Origin: Aureococcus anophagefferens
Lineage: Eukaryota > Sar > Pelagophyceae > Pelagomonadales > Pelagomonadaceae
Direction: 5' to 3'
DNA length: 17,367 bases
Assembly: GCF_000186865.1 (NCBI RefSeq)
Contig: NW_008705577.1
Location: forward strand, 154,538 to 171,904
This document shows, in pieces, positions 8,100 to 15,221 of the stretch; position 1 is the first letter of the stretch; every line of letters starts with the position of its first letter. The notes under the pieces are model-generated. The model was not told the origin of the DNA. It worked only from the letters and a program-made list of their open reading frames with translations, and ran no database searches. A program made the translations under genes and the position numbers.

Positions 8100-8543
8100 G
8101 GCGCCTGCGGGGCGCGAAGAACGTCGCGATATTTCGAGTTTCGACGCGACGCTCTCTGTCAGTACGACGTCGGCCGTGTCCGGCCCCCCGTACGACGCGC
8201 TCGCGGCGCGGAACACCCCCCTTTTGCGTCGACGGTGGATCACGTCGGGGCAACGTTCGTCGCGCGTCGCCGCGGTCCGCGCGGCGCAAACTCGCGTTCC
8301 GACGAGGCCATGCGCGCGCGGTCTTCGCAGCGTCGAGCGCGTCGACACGGCCTCACTCTCGTCGATGTCCGTCACGCCTTCCCGTGCGCGCGCCACATAC
8401 TTGACGCCGGGCGCGACCTTCGACAGGCTCCATAATGCAAACTGATTTGCTGGCCGCCGGGGGTAATTCGGCCGGTTTCAGCGGCGCGCCGGCCGGCGAG
8501 TCGTGACGCGTCCACGAGACAACTTACAAGACAACCATCCCCT
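8100..8543 (-). promoter_or_regulatory. Upstream region of SMC4 / 3' flank of DUF445
   Basis: 444 bp lie between the SMC4 start and the DUF445 stop, both on the minus strand. It should hold the SMC4 promoter and 5' UTR and the DUF445 3' UTR. The SMC4 frame stays open to 8396 but translates to sequence without SMC similarity and with less biased codons. An inverted GC-rich motif (gcggcgcgccggccggcg) occurs at about 8480-8497. No other structure was recognised. Confidence 0.45.
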
Positions 8544-10043
8544 TTAATACAGCGGCACCTGGGCCAGCCCCACGAGCCCGCCGAGGGTCATGCCGACGGC
8601 GATGAGCGTGGCCTCGTCCTGCTCGAAGACCGGGTGGAGGACGCGCTCGAACTTGGCCGGCGGGAGCGCGGCCATGGCGTCCCGCACGGCGGTCTCGACG
8701 TCGAGCGCGCGCGCGAGGTACGCCTCCGTCGGCCGCGTGAGCGCCGGGTCCGCGGCGAGCTCCGCGAGGCCCCGGTCCGCGAGCTCCGCGAGCTGCGCGG
8801 GCACGTCGCCCGCCGACGCGACGAGGCCCGGCAGCTCCGCGCGGAGCGCGGCGACGACGTGGTCGACGACCGCGGCGCGCCGCGGGCCCGTGAGCAGCGC
8901 GCGCCAGAGGTGCTCCGGCGCGACGAGCTCCGCGGCGACGAAATCCGCAAAGTCCGCCGAGACCTCGGCCTGGCGCCGGAGGAAGAGGCCCTGGACCGTC
9001 AGCGGCCCGATCTTCCGCGGCTCGACGGGCGAGAAGAGGATCTTCAGCGCCGCCCAGTCCGTCGCGAAGCCAACGAACGCGCCGCCGAGCGCGAGCGTCC
9101 ACGCGCGCGGGTAGAGCGCCCAGGCGCCCATCTGGAAGACGCCCAGCAGCAGACCGCCCCAGCCGCCCAGGGTCACGACGGCGTCGAGCTCCGGCTTGCC
9201 GCAGCGGCGGAAGAGGTCGCAGAGCTGGCGCGGGTCGTCGCAGAGCCGGTCGACGCAGAGCCGCCGCACGTCGACGGCCTCGGTCACGTTCGCCTGCACG
9301 GCCCGGATCGTCGCCGCGGCGACGCGCCGCAGCCGCGGGGCCGTGAGCGTCGCGCGCACGAGGCCCTCGGGCGCGGACGGGAACGTCTTCCGGCACGCGG
9401 CGACGCCCAGCTCCACGACCTCCGGCGCGTCGACGAGCAGCGCCGCCAGGTGGTCCGCGTCGACGCGCGACACCATGGCCTCGACGTCCAAGAGCTCCCG
9501 CATGAGCAGGTCCGCGACGTCGCCGCCCATGCGCCGCGCGGCCTTGGGCACGATGCCCTGCCAGCCGAAGGGCCGCCGGCCCCGGTAGCGCACGGGCTCG
9601 AACATCATCGTCACGGCGAGCTTGTTCGTCAGCGCGTTGAAGACGCCCGCGGTCAGCGGGATCGTGCAGTAGAGCGGCCACGACGCCGCGAAGCGCGAGA
9701 ACGCGGCCGCGCCGTACGCGGCGGCCGCCGCGCGCGCGGGCGTCGCGGCGAGCCAGGCGGCCGCGGCGCCGGCGCGCGCCGCAAACGCCATCAACACGAG
9801 CGCGACGGCGGCCCACGCCGGCGGCCGCCGCCGCCGCCGTTGCTCGCCGAGGCTCACGGCCGGCGCCGCCGCCGTTGGCTGGAACCTCGGCCACGCCGCG
9901 GGCCGCCGCGTCGCGCGTTTTGTCGTGAACGCGCCGGGTCGCCGCCGCGCGTTCGTGCTGAGCCGCCGCGGTGCGCCGTTGAACGCCGAGACGGTGCCGA
10001 CGACGACGAGCCATATCGGCATCCTCCGACGAGCCAGAGCCAT
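8544..10043 (-). CDS. Plastid-targeted DUF445 membrane protein
   Basis: 499 residues. The N-terminus MALARRRMPIWLVVVGTVSAFNGAP is a signal peptide followed by an Ala-Phe junction (A20/F21), the bipartite plastid presequence pattern of stramenopile algae; the next 40 residues are basic and Ser/Thr-containing like a transit peptide. The mature part has the DUF445 hallmark IPLTAGVFNALTNKLAVTMM followed by FGWQGIVPKAARRMG. A second pair of hydrophobic segments (LGGWGGLLLGVFQMGAWAL and LALGGAFVGFATDWAALKIL) repeats the first motif. A last helix at the C-terminus (LIAVGMTLGGLVGLAQVPL) completes the usual DUF445 layout. The biochemical function of the family is not established. The start at 10043 is chosen because it begins the signal peptide; the ATG 72 bases upstream would bury it. 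It is divergent from selenoprotein W, 101 bp away. Confidence 0.85.
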   Translation of the reverse strand: MALARRRMPIWLVVVGTVSAFNGAPRRLSTNARRRPGAFTTKRATRRPAAWPRFQPTAAAPAVSLGEQRRRRRPPAWAAVALVLMAFAARAGAAAAWLAATPARAAAAAYGAAAFSRFAASWPLYCTIPLTAGVFNALTNKLAVTMMFEPVRYRGRRPFGWQGIVPKAARRMGGDVADLLMRELLDVEAMVSRVDADHLAALLVDAPEVVELGVAACRKTFPSAPEGLVRATLTAPRLRRVAAATIRAVQANVTEAVDVRRLCVDRLCDDPRQLCDLFRRCGKPELDAVVTLGGWGGLLLGVFQMGAWALYPRAWTLALGGAFVGFATDWAALKILFSPVEPRKIGPLTVQGLFLRRQAEVSADFADFVAAELVAPEHLWRALLTGPRRAAVVDHVVAALRAELPGLVASAGDVPAQLAELADRGLAELAADPALTRPTEAYLARALDVETAVRDAMAALPPAKFERVLHPVFEQDEATLIAVGMTLGGLVGLAQVPLY

Positions 10044-10144
10044 GACGACGCGCTCGTGGCGCCAAACGCTGAAGCAAACACCAGCCCGATGCCGCTCTGC
10101 ACGAGCGCTGCCCAATCGCAGCCCCCATCGAGCGAGACGAGACG
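10044..10144. promoter_or_regulatory. Shared 5' region of DUF445 and selenoprotein W
   Basis: 101 bp separate two divergent start codons. It contains ggcgccaaac at 10058-10067, matching the E2F/DP core (TTTGGCGC on the minus strand), and ccaat at 10112-10116, 28 bases before the selenoprotein start. Both are short matches in GC-rich DNA and could be chance. Confidence 0.35.
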
Positions 10145-10474
10145 ATGTTTTGCTGCGGCTCCACGGACGAGCAGGCGCCGTCGAGCGCGCCGCCGCAGTC
10201 GCCGGCGGCCGGAAAGTCCGACGCGACGCTGGTGACGATTCAGTATTGCGGCAGCTGAGGCTACTCCAAGTACGCCAAGCAACTCCAGTCGACCATCGAG
10301 GAGGAGTGCTCCGGCGTGACCGTGACGCTCACGTCCGACGAGGGCAAGACGGGCAGCTTCGAGGTCTTCCTCGGCGACGCGCTCATCCACTCCAAGGCCA
10401 CGAAGGGCCAGGACAAGTGCGAGAGCGCGGCGAGCGTGCAGCGCGTCATCGACGCGATCAACGGCGACGACTAG
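10145..10474 (+). CDS. SELENOW: Selenoprotein W (in-frame UGA for selenocysteine)
   Basis: 109 residues when TGA at 10256-10258 is read as selenocysteine (residue 38); the real stop is TAG at 10472. The motif is YCGSUGYSKY, the CxxU redox motif of the Rdx selenoprotein family, placed right after the first beta strand (LVTIQYC). Downstream, TGSFEVFLGDALIHSKATKG matches the family pattern FEV-x-L-IHSK, followed by a final helix SVQRVIDAI. The C-terminal two thirds are conserved and codon use is uniform on both sides of the TGA, so it is not a stop. The N-terminal 25 residues (MFCCGSTDEQ onward, Ser/Pro/Ala-rich) extend beyond animal SelW; the Cys pair could be lipidated. By family, it is a small thioredoxin-fold redox protein. 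A SECIS-like hairpin follows in the 3' UTR. A normal gene caller would miss it or end it at residue 37. Confidence 0.93.
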
Positions 10475-10502
10475 GACGCCTCGCCGCGCGCCCTTGCACC
10501 CG

Positions 10503-10558
10503 CGGCCCATGACGGCGACGCGCCCCCTCGAAACCCGGGGCCGCCGCTCGATGTCTCC
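10503..10558 (+). promoter_or_regulatory. Candidate SECIS element of selenoprotein W
   Basis: It lies about 30 nt after the SelW stop. It has ATGA at 10509-10512, AAA at 10531-10533 in an apical loop, and CGAT at 10549-10552 as the possible partner of the ATGA quartet. Between them cggcg (10513-10517) can pair with cgccg (10542-10546), and cccc with gggg closes the loop. The 18-nt spacing from ATGA to AAA is longer than usual, the stem has an internal bulge, and three bases separate the stem from the GA, so the fold is only a candidate. The gene needs a SECIS, and only about 130 nt lie before the converging DUS gene, although the element could overlap it. Confidence 0.5.
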
Positions 10559-10566
10559 CGCCGGCG

Positions 10567-10612
10567 CGACGGATATAGGCGCTTAGTCCCGACGGATATA
10601 GGCGCTTAGTCC
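10567..10612. repeat. Perfect 23-bp tandem duplication at the DUS 3' end
   Basis: Two adjacent identical 23-bp units (10567-10589 and 10590-10612), each beginning cgacggatatagg and ending cttagtcc. The right-hand unit contains the stop codon of the DUS gene (TAA on the minus strand at 10608-10606) and the left-hand one duplicates it in the 3' UTR. Complete identity suggests a recent event. Confidence 0.95.
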
Positions 10613-11886
10613 GGGTCCGCGGCGCGCCGCCGCTTCTTCTTTGGCGCGTGGTGGCCGCAGTCCGCGCCGCCGCCGAGCGCGCCGCAGCAGGCGCGGCAGG
10701 CGCCGCGCGCGCAGGCGTGCTTCGCCGGGTTGCCGCAGCCGCCGGCGCAGAGCTTGAGGTTGTTCTCCGCGATGGCGACGCACTGGCGGTCCGACGGCGG
10801 CCCGTCGGCCTTCCGCTTCGCCGGCACCCGCGCCGAGCTGCGCATGCGCGCGTCCTTGCAGCGCCGCCGCTCCGCGCGGCCCCGCGCGAGGACCGCGGCG
10901 AGCGCGTCCGGCGTTGGGCCCCGCGCCGCCGCGGCGCACGCGCCCGCGGCCCCCGGGAGCGCGTCCTCGAGGGCCGCGAGCGTCGGCGCGGCCTCGACGC
11001 GCGCCGCGAGGGCACCGTCCGCCGCGAGCGCCGCGTGGAGCACGGCGACGACGTGCGCGCGCGCCCAGGACACGGGCGGCGGCGCGTCGTCCCGTCTCGC
11101 GGCCCGGAGGTACTCGCGGCACGCGTCCGCGGCGTCGCCGCCGGCGGCGTCGCCGAAGAGCCGCGGGTCCGCGAGCAGCGCCTCGGCGCTCATGACCGCC
11201 GCGCAGCCCGTCTCCGCGATGAGGGCGTCCGCGTCGCGTCTCGTCCTCACGTCGCCGTTGCCGATCACGGGCACGTCGACGGCCGCGACGACGGCCGCGA
11301 CGACGGCCCAGTCCGCGGCGCCGCGGCCCTTGGCCTCGCGCGTGCGCGCGTGCACGGCGACGCAGGACGCGCCCGCGGCCGCGAGCCGCGCCGCGTAGCG
11401 CGCCGTCGCCGCGCGGTCCGGGACGAGCGGCGCGTCTCGCTCCGGCACCGCGCGGATCTTGCAGGTCACGCGCGTCGGTTTCACGGCGGCGGCGACGGCG
11501 GCGACGAGCGCGACGGCGTCGTCCTCGTCCGTGAACGCGCCGTAGCCGCCGCGCCGCGCGCACGACTGCGGGCAGCCGAGGTTCACGTCGACGGCGTCGC
11601 AGCCGCCGGCCCGGGCGACGCGCGCGGCCGCGGCGACGAAGGCCTCGCCGGACCCGCCGACCTGCACGAAGAGGGGCCGGTCCCGCGCGTCCGGCGCGTC
11701 CAGGTACGCCGCCCGGTAGCTCGCGTCGCCCAGGGCCGACGCCACGAGCATCGGCGAATAGCAGAGGCCCACGCCGTGGCGCCGCGCGACGGCGCGGAAG
11801 GCGCGCTCGCTCTGGTCGACCATGGGCGCGCAGACGTAGCGCGGCGCGCCCAGGGACCGCCACCAGGCCCAGGCATCATCGCTCAT
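10606..11886 (-). CDS. DUS1L: tRNA-dihydrouridine synthase, DUS1 type
   Basis: 426 residues. FMN enzyme that reduces uridine to dihydrouridine in tRNA, by family at positions 16/17 of the D loop. The TIM barrel begins RYVCAPMVDQSERAFR (16-31) and has LCYSPML and the catalytic loop NLGCPQSCARRGGYGAF with the proton-donating Cys at 105. It continues with VTCKIRAV, VAVHARTREAKGRG and VPVIGNGDVRTRRD plus GCAAVMSAEALLADPRLF for FMN phosphate binding. A C-terminal Cys-rich module (C380, C384, C392, C397, C400, C401, C410 and H412/H413) precedes a basic KKKRRR tail, as in eukaryotic DUS1. This probably binds zinc and tRNA or acts in nuclear localisation. The start is set at MSDDAWAWW (11886); the frame is open upstream to 12159 but runs into the inverted-repeat sequence and lacks DUS features. 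It converges on the selenoprotein W gene. Confidence 0.93.
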   Translation of the reverse strand: MSDDAWAWWRSLGAPRYVCAPMVDQSERAFRAVARRHGVGLCYSPMLVASALGDASYRAAYLDAPDARDRPLFVQVGGSGEAFVAAAARVARAGGCDAVDVNLGCPQSCARRGGYGAFTDEDDAVALVAAVAAAVKPTRVTCKIRAVPERDAPLVPDRAATARYAARLAAAGASCVAVHARTREAKGRGAADWAVVAAVVAAVDVPVIGNGDVRTRRDADALIAETGCAAVMSAEALLADPRLFGDAAGGDAADACREYLRAARRDDAPPPVSWARAHVVAVLHAALAADGALAARVEAAPTLAALEDALPGAAGACAAAARGPTPDALAAVLARGRAERRRCKDARMRSSARVPAKRKADGPPSDRQCVAIAENNLKLCAGGCGNPAKHACARGACRACCGALGGGADCGHHAPKKKRRRAADPD

Positions 11887-11972
11887 GGTCGCGCTCGATG
11901 CGCCATCGAGATGCGCCACCGTCTGGGCTGTCTGGGGTAATGGTGCCGACGCGTTGCAGCTCGAGCTCGAAA

Positions 11973-11997
11973 CACTGGTTGCGAGTTGCAGTCGATA
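11973..11997. repeat. Inverted repeat, left arm (25 bp)
   Basis: It reads cactggttgcgagttgcagt followed by cgata, and is the reverse complement of 12815-12839 with a single mismatch in 25. The arms bound an 867-bp segment. Each arm also lies in the 5' region of a divergent gene, in the same sense relative to that gene: about 87 bases before the DUS start here and about 15 bases before the start at 12854. Confidence 0.9.
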
Positions 11998-12260
11998 CTC
12001 TGCCATGTTGACGCTCGGCGTGACATCACTTGGTTGACTCCAGACCGCCTCGCCCAGGTTTGGGCACGCGATGCAGCGGTTCCAGGACTTGGCGCGGCGC
12101 TCGGTCTGTGGACCATGTCGCGCCTCGGGCCCGGCTGCGAGTCGCTCGGGAAAGACCATCGGTCGAAGGCGAGCAACTTAGTTCGCGTCGGGGCAGCCCG
12201 TGGATGTCGAGAACGGCCGTTATCGGTGGGGGGCGACCGACGAGGGGCTCGCATTAGTGT

Positions 12261-12354
12261 TGAGGTCCGAGACCTGCGACCAACTCCGAGGAAACACCCC
12301 CTGGAATGTCGCTCCCGAGGGGGCTGTCCGGGCTTGGTCGCAGGTCTCGCCTCA
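12261..12354. repeat. Long imperfect hairpin (94 nt)
   Basis: gagacctgcgaccaa at 12269-12283 pairs perfectly with 12334-12348. The stem continues outward by one more pair, a 2-nt bulge and five pairs (12261-12265 with 12350-12354), giving about 21 pairs. Inside, ccccct at 12297-12302 pairs with agggggc at 12318-12324, extended by three pairs past a bulge, leaving a 15-nt loop. A pairing this long is unlikely by chance; it could be a MITE remnant, a structured RNA or a precursor of small RNA. Confidence 0.8.
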
Positions 12355-12566
12355 TGCATTGCGTGGTGAGCACCGTGTCGCCCGCGGCGCCGCGCGCCTC
12401 CCGGAGCCGGTGAGGTGATCTCGATCAAATCCACTCGAGCCGAAGAGCTGCCGCGAGGGCATCTGGTCGCCCCCATGACGAACGATCCCCGACGCTCTGT
12501 GACTCGAAGGGGACCGAAAATCGGGTCGGGGGAAGCTGCCGCGCCTCATTCCACCCCCTGGGGCTG

Positions 12567-12716
12567 CCCGTTTGCGTCGCCTCGCAATCGTCCGGATGTC
12601 GCGTCTTTTCATGTGCCTCACCCACATGTTTGCGGACCTCAAAGCCACTGGGATCGTTGCACGTCGCTGCATATTCGAGGAGCACGGGGCCCTCTAAGGT
12701 GGAAATTCCATCATCG
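12567..12716. repeat. Diverged dispersed repeat, copy 2
   Basis: Direct-orientation counterpart of 5-160 with shared blocks such as gtcgcgtctt, catgtgc, tgggatcgttgcac, ctgcatattcg and gggccctc. It lies within the block bounded by the 25-bp inverted repeats. The minus strand keeps a short open frame across it, but the other copy does not support a conserved protein. Confidence 0.75.
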
Positions 12717-12814
12717 GCCGCTGAAATACTCCTGCGGAGACACCGTCTCTAGCCCTCTAGAAGCTAGGATTTCTTCAAAGTTTGTCGTTGCTTGCAAAAG
12801 TTCAAGCGACGGGG

Positions 12815-12839
12815 TATCCACTGCAACTCGCAACCAGTG
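12815..12839. repeat. Inverted repeat, right arm (25 bp)
   Basis: Reverse complement of 11973-11997 with one mismatch. No convincing target-site duplication is visible outside the two arms, so a transposon end is possible but not shown. A shared 5' UTR element copied in front of both genes is the alternative. Confidence 0.9.
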
Positions 12840-12853
12840 AAATTGGGCTGCGC

Positions 12854-14277
12854 ATGGCTAGCTACGAGCCCATCCCCGGGGAGGCCCCCGGCCCGCGGCG
12901 CTGGCGGCGCGCCGGCGTCGCCGCCGCCGCGGCGGCCTGCGCCCTCGGCGGCGCCGCGGCCCTCCGGTCCGGCGCCGTCGCGTCCTTGGCCGCGTCGAAG
13001 CTCTACGTGTCCTGCGACACGGCGGGCTGCCGCGACGTCGCCGACGACGACGACTACTTCAAGGACGAGTCGCTCATCTACTACGAGACGGGCCGCATCA
13101 CGCTGTCGCCCGAGGGCGGCTGCGCCTTCAAGAGGGACGTGCTCGGCTTCGCCGCGACGACCTACAACTACACGGCCGCGGATCCGGAGAGCGGCGCGAC
13201 CGCCGCGTGCGCGAGCACGTGCACGTCGGCGAGCGTGAACAACGTCGTCCATCTCGACACGTTGAGCGTCGGCACGCGCGCGGGGCCGACGCGGCCCGCG
13301 GCCTGGATCGAGTCGTTCAACGCGCTCCGCGCGGACATGAGCGACGAGGCCTGGACCTGGGACAAGTTCGCGTACCGGTCGTCGGCCTACTACGCCCCGG
13401 ACCTCACGCTCCACGCGCTCAAGGTCCAGACCATGGGCCTGCCCCACGCGCGGCGGTCCTACGACAATGTCGTCGACGGGAGCAAGACGTACGCGCTCTT
13501 CGTGAACGATCCCCATACGGGCGCGGTCGTCGAGATCCACGCGCCGGCCATCGACGACGACTTGAAGGCCAAGTTCGCCAAGCCCTTGGAGGCGTCGAGC
13601 TGCCCCGAGGCGCTCAAGGTCGGCTTCTCCACGGAGGACATGCGGTCGTGGTGGGGCTACCGGAACGGCCGGTCCGTGAACGACCTCGGCCTGCCGGACC
13701 TGCTGCTGGTGAAGGTGTCGGAGCCGGCGTCGAGCCTCGACGCGGCGCAGCACTTCGTGAACCGGCTCCACGGCAAGGCGACGAGCCGCTGGGCCGTCGA
13801 CGTCGAGCGCGGGTTCGTCGGCGGCGAGAACACGACCGCGAGCCGCGCGCACGCGTGCGCGTACTCCACGTCGAAATTCTTCGCGCCCGAGGACGAGGGC
13901 TCCGTCGAGTTCCGCATGGTCCAGAACGACCACGCCCGCGACGGGGCCGACGGCATGGCCTTGCGGACTGGGAGGAGTACGTCAAGGAGCTCCACGGGAA
14001 GATGATGGGCCCGGACCTCGGCTGGGACCGGTTCATGGACAACCGCCACGGCCTCTCGACGGCGAACACGAAGGACTCGCTCGACGACATCAAGTCCCAG
14101 CTCGACCACAGCGGCACGCCCTACCACGCGCACGTCACGTCCGAGGACGGCACGACGGGCACGCTCTACACCGCGGGCTTCGCGGCGACGGCGATCGCCT
14201 TCCACGGCACCTTCGACTACTCGGCCTTCGACGCCATGGCCACGACCTACTTCGACTACTGCGCCCAGACCATGTAA
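12854..14277 (+). CDS. Membrane-anchored protein of unknown function with internal duplication, one-base frame break
   Basis: About 474 residues if one missing base is allowed at 13961-13963. Residues 18-48 are an Ala-rich hydrophobic segment after a basic stretch, probably a signal anchor, so the bulk would be lumenal or extracellular. Possible N-glycosylation sites are NYT (105) and NTT (326). Two regions share a layout: W151, WDKF at 169 and a strand ending EIHA at 227-230; then W373, WDRF at 391 and a strand ending AFHG at 449-452. The WD-to-H spacing is 60 residues in both. The pattern recalls tandem beta-alpha-beta modules such as VOC (glyoxalase-like) domains, but no metal-site set is evident. 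The frame from 13963 gives the clearly related end (ADWEEYVKELHG onward). ATG 12854 is the first ATG in frame. Its stop is 5 nt from that of the converging gene. Function unknown. Confidence 0.75.
13958..13966 (+). other. Frame break in the unknown membrane protein
   Basis: The upstream frame goes off-pattern after GMA and stops at 14003. The frame beginning with GCG at 13963 reads ADWEEYVKELHGK and continues the second repeat to the stop at 14275. One extra base would join them. No slippery sequence or GT-AG intron explains it, so an assembly error or recent mutation is likely. Confidence 0.75.
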
Positions 14278-14282
14278 CTTTT

Positions 14283-15221
14283 TTAGACGCCGGCGAAGGC
14301 GGGCGCGCGCCGCTCTTTGAGCGCGGCGACGCCCTCCGCGAGGTCCGCGGACCCGTAGGCCGCGGCCTGGCTGTCCGCCTCCCGGCGCAGCGCGGCCTCG
14401 AGGCCCTCCTCCTGGACGAGGCGCGCCGCGCGCACGGCCGCGCGCACGGCGAGCGGCGCCTGGGCCGCGATCGTCGCCGCGAGCGCGGCCGCGTCCGCGA
14501 TGGGATCCTCCGCCGCGCGGAGCACGAGGCCGCGCCGCGCGGCCTCGGCGCCGTCGACGACCTCGCCCGTGAGGATGAGCTCGTTGGCGCGCTGGGGCCC
14601 GACGATGGACGGGAGCCAGTGCGTCGACCCCATGCCCGGGGGCAGCCCGAGGCCGACGAACGTGATGCCGACCTTGGCGTCCGGCGCCGCGACGCGCAGA
14701 TCGCAGGCGCAGGCGACGGCGAAGCCCGCGCCGATGGCGGGCCCGTTGATGGCCGCGATGATGGGCACCTCGAGCGTCCGCAGCGACAGGAAACGGCCGT
14801 AGAAGTCGCGCATGATCTTCGCGTTGTTCGTCGGGCTGTCGCGGTGGCGCTCGAGGAGCCAGTCGAGGTCGCCGCCGGCGGAGAACGCGCGGCCCGCGCC
14901 CGTCAGGATGGCGGCGCGCAATTCATTGGGCGGCTTGTCGCGCAGCTCGCCGACGGCGGCCTCGAAGGCCTCGCCCATCTCCACGGTCATGGCGTTGAGC
15001 CGCTCCGGCGCGTTGAGCGTGATCGTCGCGACGCCGTCGGTGATTTCCGTCGTGACGATGCTGCTACTGGAGAAGGCGCGGCGCGTCGCACGGAGAGCGC
15101 GCGCGAGCATGGCGTTTTGTGGCAGACCACGACGGAAGGCGAGCGTAACGATGCTGCTACTGGAGAAGCGGCGCGTCGCACGCACTATGTTTTGCGACAG
15201 AGCACCATGGAGAGCGAGCAT
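14283..15221 (-). CDS. Enoyl-CoA hydratase/isomerase-family protein, probably mitochondrial
   Basis: 312 residues from 15221, or 275 from the inner ATG at 15110. The crotonase fold is clear: VTTEITDGVATITLNAPERLNAM, GAGRAFSAGGDLDWL (first oxyanion-hole strand), INGPAIGAGFAVACACDLRVAA (second oxyanion-hole strand) and GLGLPPGMGST. The two catalytic glutamates of classical enoyl-CoA hydratase align here with Ala (GAGFA) and Phe (ITFVG). Simple hydration of enoyl-CoA is therefore doubtful and the reaction is unknown; it could be an isomerase, a thioester-binding paralogue or another crotonase activity. The presequence is Arg/Ser/Ala-rich without acids, as in mitochondrial import signals, and occurs twice in tandem (RATRRFSSSSIVT and RATRRAFSSSSIVT). 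No C-terminal peroxisomal tripeptide is present. The inner start gives a standard single presequence and may be the true one. Confidence 0.88.
   Translation of the reverse strand: MLALHGALSQNIVRATRRFSSSSIVTLAFRRGLPQNAMLARALRATRRAFSSSSIVTTEITDGVATITLNAPERLNAMTVEMGEAFEAAVGELRDKPPNELRAAILTGAGRAFSAGGDLDWLLERHRDSPTNNAKIMRDFYGRFLSLRTLEVPIIAAINGPAIGAGFAVACACDLRVAAPDAKVGITFVGLGLPPGMGSTHWLPSIVGPQRANELILTGEVVDGAEAARRGLVLRAAEDPIADAAALAATIAAQAPLAVRAAVRAARLVQEEGLEAALRREADSQAAAYGSADLAEGVAALKERRAPAFAGV

Larger units (their letters stand above)
11887..12853. other. Gene-poor, lower-GC block between two divergent genes
   Basis: 967 bp with no convincing coding sequence: frames are short, codon use is unbiased and the GC content is visibly lower than in the flanking genes. 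It holds a 25-bp inverted repeat near its two ends, a long hairpin, and copy 2 of the dispersed repeat. It must also contain the promoters of the DUS gene (minus) and the unknown gene (plus). The best explanation is one or more decayed mobile elements inserted between the two genes. Confidence 0.6.

Noticed and set aside
8100..8396. N-terminal extension of SMC4
   Set aside because: In frame but without SMC similarity; MDDDSNMPP at 8099 is a natural start shortly before the ATPase head.
4041..8435. 1464-residue plus-strand open frame
   Set aside because: It lies antisense to SMC4 and gives Leu/Arg/Gly-rich sequence with no family, an effect of high GC3 on the opposite strand.
8634..10235. 533-residue plus-strand open frame
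   Set aside because: Antisense shadow of the DUF445 gene, and it overlaps the real SelW in another frame.
11887..12159. N-terminal extension of the DUS gene
   Set aside because: In frame, but it runs into the inverted repeat and has less biased codons; the DUS domain begins right after 11886.
12187..12199. 13-mer gtcggggcagccc shared with 15288-15300
   Set aside because: Short and GC-rich; the flanks do not match, so there is no evidence of a real repeat.
12425..12685. 86-residue minus-strand frame that looks protein-like
   Set aside because: It lies in the dispersed repeat and copy 1 does not preserve the frame, so I treat it as repeat sequence.
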